Positions 18,270 through 28,848 of a stretch of DNA of 64,000 bases are shown piece by piece. This DNA comes from Mycolicibacterium sp. TY81. Its GTDB lineage: Bacteria > Actinomycetota > Actinomycetes > Mycobacteriales > Mycobacteriaceae. Position 1 is the first letter of the stretch; each line of letters starts with the position of its first letter. The position numbers were made by a program, and so were the translations under genes. The notes beneath the pieces were generated by a model. It saw only the letters and a list, made by a program, of their open reading frames with translations. It was not told where the DNA came from and did not search any database. The stretch lies in NCBI RefSeq assembly GCF_018326285.1, contig NZ_AP023362.1, positions 4,836,001 to 4,900,000 of the forward strand, written 5' to 3'.

Positions 18270-19319
18270 TCAGGGCTCGAGAATCACTTTGATGGCTGTG
18301 CGCTGATCCATCGCCGTGTACGCGTCGGCGACCTGAGCCAGCGGTAGGGACAGGTCGAAGACGCGGCCGGGCTCGATGGCGCCGGACAGCACGTCCGGCA
18401 GCAGCTCGTCCAGGTAGGGACGGACGGTGGCCATGCCGCCCGCGACGTGGATGTTGGTGTTGAACAGCTGCCGCACCGGCAATTCCGGGGCGCCGGCCGG
18501 TACCCCGACGAACCCCAGAGAGCCACCGGGACGGACGGCCCCCAGCGCCTGGCGCATCGAATCCTTGGTGCCTACGCACTCCAGCACGGAGTCGGCGCCG
18601 ACACCGCCGAGGAGCTCCTCGATGGCCGCGATCCCCTCGTCACCGCGTTCGGCGACGATGTCCGTGGCACCGAAGGCCCGGGCCTGATTCTGCCGATCCT
18701 CGTGCCGCGACATCGCGATGATCCGTTCCGCGCCAAGGCGTTTCGAGGCCAGCACCGCACAGAGCCCGACGGCGCCGTCGCCGACGACGACCACGGTGGC
18801 GCCGGGGTGCACGTTCGCAGACCGGGCGGCGTGGTGTCCCGTGGACATGACGTCGGCGAGGGTCAGCAGGTGCGGGAAGAGTTCGGTGTCAGGCGATTCC
18901 GGCACCTTGAACAGCGTGCCGTCGGCGAAGGGCACCCGGACGTACTGGCCTTGCGCGCCGTCGAGCGGCTCGCCGGTCTTGGTGACACCGCCCCAGACCC
19001 CGAAGTTCACACACGACGTGGTGATGCCGTTGCGGCAGTGCACGCAGGTCCCGTCACTGTCGGTGAACGGCGAGATGACGAAATCCCCGACTCGCAGGTC
19101 TTTGACGTCGGCGCCGACGGCTTCCACGATCCCGATGAACTCATGCCCGATCGGGTGCGGGGCATGCGTCGGCGCGACCCCGCGATACGGCCAGAGGTCC
19201 GAACCGCACACGCAGGTCCGCACCACCCGGACCACCGCGTCGCCCGGTGCCTGAATCTGCGGATCGGGTCGCTCCTCGAATCGAATGTCGCCCGGCCCAT
19301 GGATGATCGTGGTCTGCAC
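18270..19319 (-). CDS. zinc-dependent alcohol dehydrogenase family protein
   Basis: 349-residue medium-chain dehydrogenase. Catalytic-zinc ligands Cys38 (CGSD) and His59-Glu60 (GHE); NAD(P) motif GDGAVG at 170-175. The structural-zinc lobe has Cys92, Cys95 and Cys103 with the spacing of the family, but the first of the four positions (89) is Asp, not Cys. The substrate is not evident; homologues with this lobe resemble threonine dehydrogenase or AdhP-type enzymes. GTG start is chosen for the GAAAGGGCGGGA ribosome-binding sequence just upstream and for homology; an in-frame low-complexity extension lies upstream, antisense to the antigen 85 tail. Confidence 0.85.
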   Translation of the reverse strand: MQTTIIHGPGDIRFEERPDPQIQAPGDAVVRVVRTCVCGSDLWPYRGVAPTHAPHPIGHEFIGIVEAVGADVKDLRVGDFVISPFTDSDGTCVHCRNGITTSCVNFGVWGGVTKTGEPLDGAQGQYVRVPFADGTLFKVPESPDTELFPHLLTLADVMSTGHHAARSANVHPGATVVVVGDGAVGLCAVLASKRLGAERIIAMSRHEDRQNQARAFGATDIVAERGDEGIAAIEELLGGVGADSVLECVGTKDSMRQALGAVRPGGSLGFVGVPAGAPELPVRQLFNTNIHVAGGMATVRPYLDELLPDVLSGAIEPGRVFDLSLPLAQVADAYTAMDQRTAIKVILEP

Positions 19320-19368
19320 GCTGTCCCGCCCTTTCAGGTGTCGAATCCGACCCCTGAGTCTTGCCGAA

Positions 19369-20580
<1,212 letters not shown>

Positions 20581-20665
20581 ACGCCGGGCCGCGCCGAGAC
20601 GTTCGACCAACGCGCGGCGTGATCGCCTCGTTACCAAGGCGTTTGGCTATCGAGTCCCGAACGAC

Positions 20666-21853
20666 TCACGCCACGCCGTGATCAGTGCCGTCGCTGACGA
20701 CCGTCACGTCGTCGCGGGTGCACGGTTCCTGGTGCCAGTCCCCGAACGGATCGGGGTAGCCGGCCCACGTATCCCGCGCCGCGAACTCCTCGTCGGTGAG
20801 CAGGGCGGCGTTGAGCGCGGCGGTCACATCGTCGGGTCGGGCGCCGCACACCAGGATCGTCATCGCGGTGTGTCGGTCCCCGAATTCGTTGTCCCACATC
20901 AGGTCTGCCAGCGCGCGGCGCTCGCGGTCCAGGTAGGCCGCTTCACTGACGGTCATCGCGGCGATCCACCGGCCGGCGTTGCTGACCCGCAGGCCACCGC
21001 CGGCCGACTCCAGCCACATGACGTGGCCGGGCCGGTTCGCCAGCCAGATCCGGCCACGCGTCCGGATCACGCCGTCCAGGAGATGATCGATGGCGTCGTG
21101 CAGACGTTCGGGGTGGAACGGCCGCCGCGCGTTGAACTCGACAATCTGCACGGGCCCTTCAGGTTTCAGGCTGGGTTGCCCGGCCAGCAGCGGCCCGTGC
21201 GGCTCGTCGGCGCGGCCCAGCCGGGCGTCGGGCCGCAGCGTGCTCAAGGCGTCCTCGACCATGTCGGGCCCGGTGACGAGCTGAGCCCGCGGCGCGAGCC
21301 GGCGGCATACCGCAAGCAGCACGGGTTCGGCGTGCGTCACGACGAGGACGTCGGTGAACTCGGCCTGGCCCACCGCCACCTGCGCGACGGTCCGGCCGTC
21401 GGGCAGTTCGTCGTCGCCCAGCGCGTCGGTCAGCCAGTCGCCGGCCTCGATGCACGTCACCACGCCGGCTATCGCGACGTCGCGGGCCGCCGGTCCGTCG
21501 ATGTACCCCGGCCCGACTCGAACCCGGACGTGGTTGATGGCCCAGCAGATCGGCTCGGGTTCCATCCAGGGCTCCAGGTGGACGACGATCCGGTTGACGT
21601 CGTCGCGCCGGTGCAGCAGGCGCAGGTAGATCAGCAGGTCATTGCGGACGGTGCAGGACACGCAGCCGTGCGCCAGTTCCAGCGCCGCCACGGTCTCGTT
21701 GACGATGCCGTGCGGCGCGGTGACGGTACGACGGCGCACGACATGACCGTCGAACTGGTGCTCGACCAGCACCGTGCCCGGCGCCTTCAGTAGTTCTTCG
21801 GTCACGTAACCGGTCGGTCCCTGACCGGCCACGATGATCACCGGCGTCCGCAT
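20666..21853 (-). CDS. mrf: Mrf: CobW-like ribosome-hibernation recruiter (zinc starvation)
   Basis: 395-residue CobW/COG0523 relative. Seen: the N-terminal strand and loop [17 protein letters not shown], where the P-loop has no GK[S/T]; the metal-type motif GCVSC; and a C-terminal CobW-C domain ([20 protein letters not shown]). It matches the mycobacterial protein Mrf, which delivers the hibernation factor MPY to zinc-free ribosomes in zinc-limited cells. ATG at 21853 is preferred over GTG at 21859 because AAGGGG sits 6 nt upstream of it. It is divergent from the zinc-free ribosomal protein operon across a shared Zur-controlled region. Confidence 0.85.
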   Translation of the reverse strand: MRTPVIIVAGQGPTGYVTEELLKAPGTVLVEHQFDGHVVRRRTVTAPHGIVNETVAALELAHGCVSCTVRNDLLIYLRLLHRRDDVNRIVVHLEPWMEPEPICWAINHVRVRVGPGYIDGPAARDVAIAGVVTCIEAGDWLTDALGDDELPDGRTVAQVAVGQAEFTDVLVVTHAEPVLLAVCRRLAPRAQLVTGPDMVEDALSTLRPDARLGRADEPHGPLLAGQPSLKPEGPVQIVEFNARRPFHPERLHDAIDHLLDGVIRTRGRIWLANRPGHVMWLESAGGGLRVSNAGRWIAAMTVSEAAYLDRERRALADLMWDNEFGDRHTAMTILVCGARPDDVTAALNAALLTDEEFAARDTWAGYPDPFGDWHQEPCTRDDVTVVSDGTDHGVA

Positions 21854-21867
21854 CGCCACCCCTTATC

Positions 21868-21880
21868 GACAATCGTTTTC
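21868..21880 (-). promoter_or_regulatory. Zur operator, mrf side
   Basis: Minus-strand GAAAACGATTGTC, in the wider frame TGAAAACGATTGTCGATA, 15 bp upstream of the mrf ATG. It matches the partner box at 21924 in 12 of 13 positions and the AT-rich mycobacterial Zur box. Confidence 0.65.
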
Positions 21881-21923
21881 AGTTCTGTCGGCAGTCACGC
21901 TACAGTGGCGACCGACACTTGTC

Positions 21924-21936
21924 GAAAACGATTTTC
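21924..21936 (+). promoter_or_regulatory. Zur operator, rpmB side
   Basis: GAAAACGATTTTC (extended GAAAACGATTTTCATTA), an interrupted palindrome 20 bp upstream of rpmB. Zur with zinc would repress this operon. Confidence 0.7.
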
Positions 21937-21956
21937 ATTAACGATAGGGCGGACAC

Positions 21957-22193
21957 ATGTCAGCGCACTGCCAGGTCACCGGGCGCCAGCCCGGTTTCGG
22001 CAACACGGTTTCGCATTCGAACCGGCGCACCTCGCGCCGGTGGAACCCCAACATCCAGAGCAAGACCTACTACCTGCCCTCGGAAGGCCGGCGCATCCGG
22101 CTCCAGGTCAGCGCCAAGGGCATCAAGGTGATCGACCGCGACGGCATCGAAGCCGTGGTGGCGCGGCTGCGCCGGGACGGGGTGCGAATCTAG
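21957..22193 (+). CDS. rpmB: ribosomal protein bL28, zinc-free (C-) paralogue
   Basis: 78 residues: [22 protein letters not shown] is the bL28 signature. The zinc-binding CxxC of the usual paralogue is lost (CQVT), marking the alternative form used in zinc starvation. First gene of the rpmB-rpmG-rpsN-rpsR operon behind a Zur box; its stop TAG is directly followed by the rpmG ATG. Confidence 0.95.
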   Translation: MSAHCQVTGRQPGFGNTVSHSNRRTSRRWNPNIQSKTYYLPSEGRRIRLQVSAKGIKVIDRDGIEAVVARLRRDGVRI

Positions 22194-22358
22194 ATGTCCC
22201 GCACCGATATCCGCCCCGTGGTGAAGCTCAAGTCCACCGCGGGCACCGGCTACACGTACGTCACGCGCAAGAACCGGCGCAACGATCCCGACCGCATGGT
22301 GCTGCGCAAGTACGACCCGATCATCCGCAAGCACGTCGACTTCCGAGAGGAGCGCTGA
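22194..22358 (+). CDS. rpmG: ribosomal protein bL33, zinc-free (C-) paralogue
   Basis: 54 residues: [21 protein letters not shown] followed by [17 protein letters not shown] is typical bL33, and it has no cysteine. It starts immediately after the rpmB stop, and rpsN follows after 2 bp. Confidence 0.95.
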   Translation: MSRTDIRPVVKLKSTAGTGYTYVTRKNRRNDPDRMVLRKYDPIIRKHVDFREER

Positions 22359-22360
22359 GC

Positions 22361-22666
22361 ATGGCCAAGAAATCCAAGATCGCCAAGAACGAGCAGCGCC
22401 GGGTTATCGTCGCCCGCTACGCCGAGCGCCGGGCCGAGCTCAAGGCCATCATCAAGTCCCCGTCGAGCACCGCCGACGAGCAGTCGGCCGCCATGGCCGA
22501 ACTGGCCCGCCAGCCGCGTGACGCCAGCGCGGTGCGGGTGCGCAACCGCGATTCCGTCGACGGCCGGCCACGCGGCCACCTGCGCAAGTTCGGCCTGTCC
22601 CGGGTCCGGGTACGCGAACTCGCCCACGACGGACAGCTGCCCGGCATCCGGAAAGCGAGCTGGTGA
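22361..22666 (+). CDS. rpsN: ribosomal protein uS14, zinc-free (C-) paralogue
   Basis: 101 residues, the long cysteine-free form: [14 protein letters not shown] at the N-terminus, [23 protein letters not shown] in the conserved RNA-binding region, KASW at the end. The zinc-binding short form is about 61 residues with two CxxC motifs. Third gene of the Zur operon; its TGA overlaps the rpsR start (TGATG). Confidence 0.95.
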   Translation: MAKKSKIAKNEQRRVIVARYAERRAELKAIIKSPSSTADEQSAAMAELARQPRDASAVRVRNRDSVDGRPRGHLRKFGLSRVRVRELAHDGQLPGIRKASW

Positions 22667-22917
22667 TGGCACAGCGCAAACCCACCCGGCGTCCCGCCGC
22701 CGAGGCCAAGCGGCCCGTCAAGAACATGCTGACCAAGCTCGGCGTGGAATACCTCGACTACAAGGACACGAACAACCTGCGGCTGTTCATCTCCGAGCGC
22801 GGCAAGATCCGGTCCCGCCGCGTGACGGGCCTGACGGTCCAGCAGCAGCGACAGGTCGCCACCGCGATCAAGAACGCCCGCGAGATGGCGCTGCTCCCCT
22901 ACCCCGGGATCAGCTGA
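22666..22917 (+). CDS. rpsR: ribosomal protein bS18, zinc-free (C-) paralogue
   Basis: 83 residues with the bS18 core ([22 protein letters not shown], then [31 protein letters not shown]) and no cysteine. ATG at 22666 is chosen over the GTG at 22663. Last gene of the operon; its 3' end overlaps the 3' end of the convergent rhomboid gene by 8 bp, so there is no room for a separate terminator between them. Confidence 0.94.
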   Translation: MAQRKPTRRPAAEAKRPVKNMLTKLGVEYLDYKDTNNLRLFISERGKIRSRRVTGLTVQQQRQVATAIKNAREMALLPYPGIS

Positions 22918-23776
22918 ACATCGTCAACAGGGCCTGAGTACGCCACATCGTCAACCCGGCGAACAGCACCAACAGGACTGCCGTCACCGAAATCAGCGCC
23001 AGGAGTCGTTGCCGCGCAGGCACATACGCGAAGACCGCCGCCACCACGGTGCCGGTGACCAACCCGCCCACGTGCCCCTGCCAGCTGATCGCCTGCGCGC
23101 TGACGGCGGGCAGCACAAAGGTGATCACCAGGTTGATGACGATCAGGCCGACGATCCCGCGGACATCGAGCTGCAGCCGACGGAACAAGACGAACGTCGC
23201 GCCGAAGAGACCGAAGATCGCGCCCGAGGCACCTGCTGTCGCCGAGTTCAGCGGCGACAGCAGGTACACCAGCACCGAACCGCCCAAGCCGCTCAGGCCG
23301 TACAGCACGCCGAATCGCAAGCGGCCCAGCCACTGCTCCAGCTGCGGGCCCACGGCCCACAGCGCCCACATGTTGAACACGATGTGGGCCAGGCCGTAGT
23401 GCAGGAAGGCCGACGACGCCAGGCGGTAGTACTGGCCCCCGGCAACGCACCCGATCGACGATGGTTCCTGAGTTAGGCAGGCTGGCACCAATGCCAACTC
23501 GCCCTGCAGGTTCGGGACCGTCTGCTGCAGCACGAACATCACGATGTTGACCGCGATCAGCGTGTAGGTGACCAGCGAGCCCTTGGAGATCCGGCCGCCG
23601 AAGTGCGTCCGGGCCTGACGCACCGACCGCTTGCCCTCATTGACACACTCCGGGCACTGCTGGCCCACCGCTGCGGCGGTCATACAGTCCGGGCAGATCG
23701 GGCGGGCGCACCGGCTGCAGCTCACGTACGTCGGGCGGTTCGGATGCCGGTAGCACGTCGGCGTCGGGACGGTCAT
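22910..23776 (-). CDS. rhomboid-family intramembrane serine protease
   Basis: 288 residues. An N-terminal Cys/His-rich zinc-finger segment (Cys8, His11, Cys20, Cys23, Cys28, Cys31, Cys41, Cys44; B-box-like) precedes about seven transmembrane helices. Catalytic dyad Ser184 in GASGAIFG and His235 in WQGHVGG; His131 and Asn135 (HIVFN) complete the oxyanion site. It cleaves membrane proteins within their transmembrane segments; its targets are unknown. Close to the mycobacterial Rv0110-type rhomboid in layout. Confidence 0.92.
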   Translation of the reverse strand: MTVPTPTCYRHPNRPTYVSCSRCARPICPDCMTAAAVGQQCPECVNEGKRSVRQARTHFGGRISKGSLVTYTLIAVNIVMFVLQQTVPNLQGELALVPACLTQEPSSIGCVAGGQYYRLASSAFLHYGLAHIVFNMWALWAVGPQLEQWLGRLRFGVLYGLSGLGGSVLVYLLSPLNSATAGASGAIFGLFGATFVLFRRLQLDVRGIVGLIVINLVITFVLPAVSAQAISWQGHVGGLVTGTVVAAVFAYVPARQRLLALISVTAVLLVLFAGLTMWRTQALLTMFS

Positions 23777-23798
23777 CAGTGAGTGCGATCTTCCGGGG

Positions 23799-24587
23799 CT
23801 ACAGCCGCCACAGGGCTTCCTGGCTGGTGCTGGCGATCAGCACCCCACCAGTGTCGTACAGGGCTCCGGTGACCAGCCCGCGGGAGTCCGTGTTGTTGAG
23901 CCGGGTGACCTCGTAGCGGTGCCAGTCGCGCGGCACGAAGGGCCGGTGGAACCACACGGCGTGGTCCAGGCTGGCCGCGAAGCCGTCGCGCAGGCTCGTC
24001 CCGTCGGGCCGGGCGACGGGTACCGGCCCGAAGTCGGACATGAAGGTCAGCGTGCAGGCGCGGGTCAGGGCGTCGTCCTCGATCTCGTCCTTGGTGCGAA
24101 TCCAGAACGGGGGCACGGCGAACGCACCGACGTCTTCGGGCCGGACCCGGATATCGAAGAAGTCGGCGGCCGTGAGGCTCGTCGCCTTGGGCACCGCGGC
24201 GTCGAGCTCGAGGCCGCGCACCTCGGGGCGCTGCCAGTCGGCGCCGGGTTCGGGCACATGGAACGACGCGATCATCTCGAGGATCGTCTTGCCGTTCTGC
24301 TTCGCGGTGACGCGCCGGGTGTCGAAGGACCGGCCGTCTCGGGTCCGTTCCACGTGAAACTCCACGTCGACGCCGTACTGTCCGCCGCGGACGAAGTAGA
24401 GGTGCAGCGACTGCGGCAGTTTGTCGGGCTCGACGGTGCGGCCCGCCGCACCGAGCGCCTGGGCGGCGATCAGTCCGCCGAACAGGGACCGGCCGGGCCC
24501 CTCGGTGGGCTGCGGTGCGGTGAAGGTGTCACCGTCGCGCGCGAAGTCCAGGAGCTGGGCAATCCAGCTGAGCGCAGTAGAACTCAT
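23799..24587 (-). CDS. tesB: acyl-CoA thioesterase II (TesB family)
   Basis: 262-residue double-hotdog thioesterase: GRSLFGGLIAAQALGAAGRTV and LHLYFVRGG in the first half, then AASLDHAVWFHRPF near 212-226 with the catalytic Asp (SLDH) of the family. It hydrolyses acyl-CoA to free acid and CoA in the cytoplasm. It is divergent from the membrane protein gene at 24622 with 34 bp between starts. A parS-like sequence (24347) lies inside the coding region. Confidence 0.9.
   Translation of the reverse strand: MSSTALSWIAQLLDFARDGDTFTAPQPTEGPGRSLFGGLIAAQALGAAGRTVEPDKLPQSLHLYFVRGGQYGVDVEFHVERTRDGRSFDTRRVTAKQNGKTILEMIASFHVPEPGADWQRPEVRGLELDAAVPKATSLTAADFFDIRVRPEDVGAFAVPPFWIRTKDEIEDDALTRACTLTFMSDFGPVPVARPDGTSLRDGFAASLDHAVWFHRPFVPRDWHRYEVTRLNNTDSRGLVTGALYDTGGVLIASTSQEALWRL
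24347..24360. other. parS-like (ParB) sequence inside tesB
   Basis: GTTCCACGTGAAAC differs from the mycobacterial/general parS core GTTTCACGTGAAAC at one position, and that position is degenerate in the B. subtilis consensus. Whether ParB binds here is untested. Confidence 0.4.
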
Positions 24588-24609
24588 AAAGCGGCAGCGT
24601 ATCCGCCAG

Positions 24610-24615
24610 TAGGGT
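24610..24615 (+). promoter_or_regulatory. -10 hexamer for a leaderless mRNA
   Basis: TAGGGT ends 6 nt before the GTG at 24622. Confidence 0.5.
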
Positions 24616-24621
24616 CTGGCC

Positions 24622-25797
24622 GTGCGCCCCAGCCGCTCTGCCCTCTATCTGGCCACCGGCACTGGCATCGCCGTGTGGGCCGCAGGCGTCCTCTGGCTGG
24701 CCGTCGCGCTGCACCCCGTCGACCACTACCTCGTCTCGTATTACCTCGCGGACTACCGGTTCGGTTTCATCCGGCGTGGACTCGCCGGGGAGCTCTTCGG
24801 CCCGGGCGACGACGCGGCATTCTTCGGGCGGGCCGGCGCCGCGCGTTGGGCCATCACCGCGCTCTACCTGTCTGCCCTGGCCGCCATTGCCGGCGCCATC
24901 GTGCGCACGGGCCGCTCGGAACGCCGGGTCATGCTGGCGTTGCTGGTGCCCGTGTTGCCGTTCGGTGTGCCGTTCGCGGTGTTCTCGGCGCGGCCGGACC
25001 TCCTCGGCGCGGCGGCGGTGGTCGCCCTCGCACTCGGTGTGGGCACCCGCCCGGCGGTGTCGTGCGCGGCATACGGATTGTTCACCGCGGTCCTGGCGTT
25101 GATGCACGACGCGATTCCCCTCGAATTCGCGTTGGGTGCCGTCCTAACGATCTATGCGCCGGCGCACGGACTCACCGCCGCGCGACGCCGGCGCTACGCA
25201 GCGTTGGCGGTACTCCCGGGACTCGCGGTGGCCGGCCTCATCACGGGACTCACCCGGCGCGGGGTGGCCGACCGGCTGTGCGCGACGACACCCCACCGGC
25301 CCATGCGCATGATGGCGAGTTTTCACGATTTCCAGAACTTCGCCCGGACCGGCCGATTGCCGACACGCGACTTCCACGACTGGGCCTGCCGGTCGTACCT
25401 CAACACGTACCAACACAGCGTCCTCGACGAAATTCACACGGTCGCTGCGCGGGGCGCCGGCCAGATGGCGACCTCGCTGACGGTCGGCCTGATCGGTCTG
25501 GTGGCCTGCCTCGCGGCGGTCCAATTCGTCGCCGGTGTGCCGATCCGCGACTTCCTGGGCGAATTCCGGGATCGCCGGGCCGCCGCGGTCCTTGCGCTGG
25601 CGCTGTATCTGCCGATATTCGTGACCGCATTCGACTGGATTCGGTGGATGCTGCTGATCGCCTTCAACGTCACAGTCGCGTTCCTGCTTTACCTGCGCGG
25701 CCGTCCGGAACTCGACCGACCACCGCCGTCGCGCGCGGCGTTCGTGGCGATCGTGTGCGCATTCGCCGCGTTGCCGCTGGGCCTGGCACCCGGCTGA
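24622..25797 (+). CDS. polytopic membrane protein of unknown function
   Basis: 391 residues with about ten hydrophobic helices spread over the whole length. A conserved-looking early loop DHYLVSYYLADYRFGFIRRG follows the first helix, and a large hydrophilic loop (about 225-270, FHDFQNFARTGRLPTRDFHDWACRSYLNTYQ) sits before the last helices. The layout resembles GT-C type or polymer-assembly membrane proteins, but no catalytic motif was recognised. GTG start is supported by the leaderless -10. It stands alone between tesB and a methyltransferase gene. Confidence 0.7.
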   Translation: MRPSRSALYLATGTGIAVWAAGVLWLAVALHPVDHYLVSYYLADYRFGFIRRGLAGELFGPGDDAAFFGRAGAARWAITALYLSALAAIAGAIVRTGRSERRVMLALLVPVLPFGVPFAVFSARPDLLGAAAVVALALGVGTRPAVSCAAYGLFTAVLALMHDAIPLEFALGAVLTIYAPAHGLTAARRRRYAALAVLPGLAVAGLITGLTRRGVADRLCATTPHRPMRMMASFHDFQNFARTGRLPTRDFHDWACRSYLNTYQHSVLDEIHTVAARGAGQMATSLTVGLIGLVACLAAVQFVAGVPIRDFLGEFRDRRAAAVLALALYLPIFVTAFDWIRWMLLIAFNVTVAFLLYLRGRPELDRPPPSRAAFVAIVCAFAALPLGLAPG

Positions 25798-25821
25798 CGA
25801 TCCGCGCCGGAATTCGCCGCC

Positions 25822-25827
25822 TAGGCT
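25822..25827 (+). promoter_or_regulatory. -10 hexamer for a leaderless mRNA
   Basis: TAGGCT lies 7 nt before the ATG at 25835. Confidence 0.5.
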
Positions 25828-25834
25828 GAAGCGC

Positions 25835-26461
25835 ATGGTTCAACGCCGGGGATTCAATGACGCCGTCACCCGTTTCTGGGGCTTCGCCGCTCCCGCCTAC
25901 GACACCCAGGTACTGCAGCGCTGGGTCTACCAACCTGCCCAGGACGAGGTCCTGGCACAGCTGCGGTCACACGACTCCCTGACCATCGCCGATATCGGCT
26001 GTGGCACCGGTATTTTCGCCGATCGGATCCAACGTGAGCTCAATGCCGTCGTGACCGGGGTGGACATGTCCGAGGGCATGCTGGCCCAGGCCAAGGCGCG
26101 GTCGTCGAACGTCACCTGGCTGACCGCACCGGCCGAGGACCTGCCGTTCAACGACGGCGCACTCGATGCGGTGGTGACGACGTCGGCGTTCCACTGGTTC
26201 GATCAGCCCGCCGCGCTGCGCGAATTCCATCGGGTGCTCAAGCCGGGCGGCATCGCGGCCGTCACCACCATCAGCCCGCGGCAGGTCCTGCCGCTGCACG
26301 CGCTGTCGTCGCACATCCTCAATCCCGCCCACAATCCGTCCCCCGCGGAGATGAAGAAGCTCTTCGAGGACGCCGGGTTCACGGTGTCCGAGCAGCACCG
26401 GGTGAAGCGGCCGGCGTGGACGCTCATCGTGTCCGACCTGCTGACCGTGGGAACGAAGTAG
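25835..26461 (+). CDS. class I SAM-dependent methyltransferase
   Basis: 208 residues; SAM-binding motif [12 protein letters not shown] (about 50-60), acidic motif [10 protein letters not shown], motif with [14 protein letters not shown] and the post-motif HRVLKPGG. The methyl acceptor is unknown; the sequence is of the Methyltransf_11 (UbiE-like) type. Leaderless ATG. It is followed after 5 bp by the nitrobindin gene and then the serine hydrolase, so the three probably form one transcript. Confidence 0.85.
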   Translation: MVQRRGFNDAVTRFWGFAAPAYDTQVLQRWVYQPAQDEVLAQLRSHDSLTIADIGCGTGIFADRIQRELNAVVTGVDMSEGMLAQAKARSSNVTWLTAPAEDLPFNDGALDAVVTTSAFHWFDQPAALREFHRVLKPGGIAAVTTISPRQVLPLHALSSHILNPAHNPSPAEMKKLFEDAGFTVSEQHRVKRPAWTLIVSDLLTVGTK

Positions 26462-26466
26462 CCGAC

Positions 26467-26949
26467 ATGCCCGATCTGCACCCCGACGTCGCGGTCCTGG
26501 CGCCGCTGCTGGGCACCTGGGCCGGCACCGGCTCCGGTGAGTACCCGACCATCGCCTCGTTCGACTACCTCGAAGAGGTCACCTTCGGCCATGTCGGCAA
26601 GCCGTTCCTGGCTTACAGCCAGCGCACCCGCGCGGCCGATGACGGACGTCCCCTGCACGCCGAGACCGGCTATCTCCGGGTGCCCGCGCCCGGTCGCATC
26701 GAATGGGTGCTGGCGCATCCCACCGGCATCACCGAGGTGCTGCAGGGCACCATCAGCACCGACGGCGAGTTCGTGCTGGATCTGGCCACCACCGACATCG
26801 GGCGTACCGACTCCGCGAAAGAGGTTGACGCCCTGCGTCGTTGGTTCCGGCTCGACGGAGACACGTTGAGCTACAACGTCCGCATGGCCGCCGTGGGCAT
26901 CCCGCTGCGCCACCACCTCGCGGCTGTGCTGCATCGGAAGGACGCATGA
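26467..26949 (+). CDS. nitrobindin-like heme protein (peroxynitrite isomerase family)
   Basis: 160-residue beta-barrel protein. Signature [12 protein letters not shown] at 16-27, then a barrel of about ten strands, and the C-terminal [11 protein letters not shown] with the histidine that ligates heme in this family. Nitrobindins isomerise peroxynitrite to nitrate and may sense NO; M. tuberculosis Rv2717c is a characterised relative. ATG follows the methyltransferase stop by 5 bp, and its own stop overlaps the next ATG. Confidence 0.88.
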   Translation: MPDLHPDVAVLAPLLGTWAGTGSGEYPTIASFDYLEEVTFGHVGKPFLAYSQRTRAADDGRPLHAETGYLRVPAPGRIEWVLAHPTGITEVLQGTISTDGEFVLDLATTDIGRTDSAKEVDALRRWFRLDGDTLSYNVRMAAVGIPLRHHLAAVLHRKDA

Positions 26950-28190
26950 CGGAACCACAGACCGGCCGGATTCGGGTCCCCACCGACCTGGACTCGGCCA
27001 CAGCCATCGGCACCGAAGACCACACCGACGTCGATCCGCAAGCGGTAGAACGGATTTGGCAGGCGGCACGGCACTGGTACGCAGCCGGGATGCAGCCGGC
27101 CATCCAGGTCTGCCTGCGCCAGAACGGTCGGGTCGTGCTCAACCGCGCGATCGGCCACGGCTGGGGCAACGGGCCGGACGATCCGGTGGACGCCGAGAAG
27201 ATCCCCGTCGGCGTCGACACCCCGTTCTGCGTGTACTCGGCCGCCAAGGCGATCAGCACGACCGTCGTGCACATGCTCGTCGAACGCGGCGAGCTCGACC
27301 TGGACGCCCGCGTCTGCGACTACCTGCCGACGTACACCAGCCACGGCAAGGACCGCACCACCGTGCGGCACGTCGTCACCCACAGCGCCGGGGTTCCGCT
27401 GGCCACCGGGCCGCGGCCGGACCTCAAGCGGATGAACGACAGCGAGTACGCCCGCGAGATGCTCGGGAATCTGCGGCCGATCTACCGGCCAGGCCTGGTC
27501 CACATGTATCACGGCCTGACCTGGGGCCCGCTGATCCGCGAGATCGTCTCAGCCGCAACGGGTCGCAACATCCGCGACATCCTGGCCACCGAGATCCTCG
27601 AGCCGCTGGGCTTCCGCTGGACCAATTACGGCGTCGCGCCGGAGGATGTTCCGCTGGTCGCGCCGAGTCACGTCACCGGCAAGCCACTGCCGGCACCCAT
27701 GGCGGCGGCGTTCAAGAAGGCGGTCGGCGGCACCCCGAACCAGATCATCCCGTTCAGCAACACCCCGGACTTCCTGACCAGCGTGGTGCCGTCGTCGAGC
27801 ACGGTCTCCAACGCCGTCGAGCTGTCGCGCTTCGCCGAAATGCTCTGCCGCGGCGGGGAACTCGACGGGGTTCGGGTGCTGCGCCCGGAGACCCTGCGCG
27901 CCGCGACCGCCCCCTGCCGGCGCCTGCGGCCCGACATCGCAGTGGGACTCCAGCCGATGCGCTGGGGCACTGGATACATGTTGGGCTCCAAGCGATTCGG
28001 CCCGTTCGGCAAGGGCGCGCCGGCCGCCTTCGGGCACACCGGACTGACCAACATCGCGGTGTGGGCCGACCCGGCCCGGAACCTTGCCGCCGCCGTGGTC
28101 AGCAGCGGCAAGCCCGGCGGTCATCCCGAGGCCAACCGGTATCCGGCGCTGCTCGATACGATCGCCCGGGAGATTCCGCAGTCCGGGTAG
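26946..28190 (+). CDS. beta-lactamase-fold serine hydrolase (esterase/penicillin-binding type)
   Basis: 414 residues. Nucleophile Ser98 and Lys101 in YSAAK (SxxK), a Tyr in MYHG as the second motif, and GHTG as the KTG-equivalent near the C-terminus. No signal peptide is visible, so it is probably a cytoplasmic esterase or lipase (LipL/EstB type) rather than a peptidoglycan enzyme; the substrate is unknown. Its ATG overlaps the nitrobindin stop (ATGA). Its stop is directly followed by the 146-bp imperfect hairpin. Confidence 0.85.
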   Translation: MTEPQTGRIRVPTDLDSATAIGTEDHTDVDPQAVERIWQAARHWYAAGMQPAIQVCLRQNGRVVLNRAIGHGWGNGPDDPVDAEKIPVGVDTPFCVYSAAKAISTTVVHMLVERGELDLDARVCDYLPTYTSHGKDRTTVRHVVTHSAGVPLATGPRPDLKRMNDSEYAREMLGNLRPIYRPGLVHMYHGLTWGPLIREIVSAATGRNIRDILATEILEPLGFRWTNYGVAPEDVPLVAPSHVTGKPLPAPMAAAFKKAVGGTPNQIIPFSNTPDFLTSVVPSSSTVSNAVELSRFAEMLCRGGELDGVRVLRPETLRAATAPCRRLRPDIAVGLQPMRWGTGYMLGSKRFGPFGKGAPAAFGHTGLTNIAVWADPARNLAAAVVSSGKPGGHPEANRYPALLDTIAREIPQSG

Positions 28191-28336
28191 CGGCGAAAAG
28201 TACGTGAGCTCAGTCGCGATGGCGATCTGCCGTCGGTTATTGAACTCAGGGACTTCTCAGAGCCTCAGAAGGTGCCTGCGTTCAATTGCATTGCGCATGA
28301 GCGCGTTCTGATTGACGCCACGTACTTTCGCTGCCG
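28191..28336. repeat. 146-bp long imperfect palindrome
   Basis: Outer arms: CGAAAAGTACGTG at 28194-28206 against CACGTACTTTCG at 28319-28330 (one bulged A), flanked by CGGC and GCCG. Inner arms: ATTGAACTCAGG at 28239 against CCTGCGTTCAAT at 28275 (11 of 12). Core: CTTCT at 28253 against AGAAG at 28267, with a 9-nt loop. It fills the space between the convergent serine hydrolase and SRPBCC genes. Candidate MITE-like remnant, structured RNA or bidirectional terminator. Confidence 0.6.
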
Positions 28337-28379
28337 CGGCAGCTCTCCCTGCGACCGATCGAAGCACCGGAGACGTGGG

Positions 28380-28799
28380 TTACGCCTTCGACGCAGCCTT
28401 CGCGAACAGGCGCAGCAGCACCTGGTTGATGGCGACCAGCGCCAGCTTCACCGGCGGGAACGACGCGGTCGAGGTCAGCGAGTAGTCGATGCGCGTGCCC
28501 GAGCCCTCGGGGGTCAGCCGCACCTCGCCCGCGTAGCCCGGGAACGGCACGCCGGAGCGGGCCTTGTAGCCGAACACGTTGGGGGCATCGAAAGTGACGA
28601 CCTCTTCGACGATCGCCGGCGCCGGCCCGGGGGCCGAGATGCGGCGGACCGCGCCCAGGCCGTTCGGCGCGGGGGTGCCGGGCTGGTCGATGGTCACGCT
28701 GATGCCGGGACCCCAGTTGGCCATGCCTTCGTGGTCGATCAGGGTCGCCCAAACAACGTCGATCGGGCGGGCAACAGTGGTGGTTGCAGTCGATTGCAT
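28380..28799 (-). CDS. SRPBCC-family (START-like) protein
   Basis: 139 residues: TTTVARPIDVVWATLIDHEGMANWGPG is the classic opening of polyketide-cyclase/SRPBCC proteins, which fold round a hydrophobic cavity and bind lipid-like ligands. Ligand unknown. The ATG at 28799 is chosen because homology starts there; the longer upstream reading frame is antisense to the carboxyltransferase gene. Divergent from that gene, with 49 bp between starts. Confidence 0.8.
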   Translation of the reverse strand: MQSTATTTVARPIDVVWATLIDHEGMANWGPGISVTIDQPGTPAPNGLGAVRRISAPGPAPAIVEEVVTFDAPNVFGYKARSGVPFPGYAGEVRLTPEGSGTRIDYSLTSTASFPPVKLALVAINQVLLRLFAKAASKA

Positions 28800-28848
28800 G
28801 GACCGATCATGCCGCACCCCCATCCAGGGCGCCTGGCAGGCTGTCCCC

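Noticed and set aside
28200-28752. Alternative ORFs around the SRPBCC gene
   Set aside because: Composition is Arg/Gly/Pro shadow type; the SRPBCC frame carries the family motifs.
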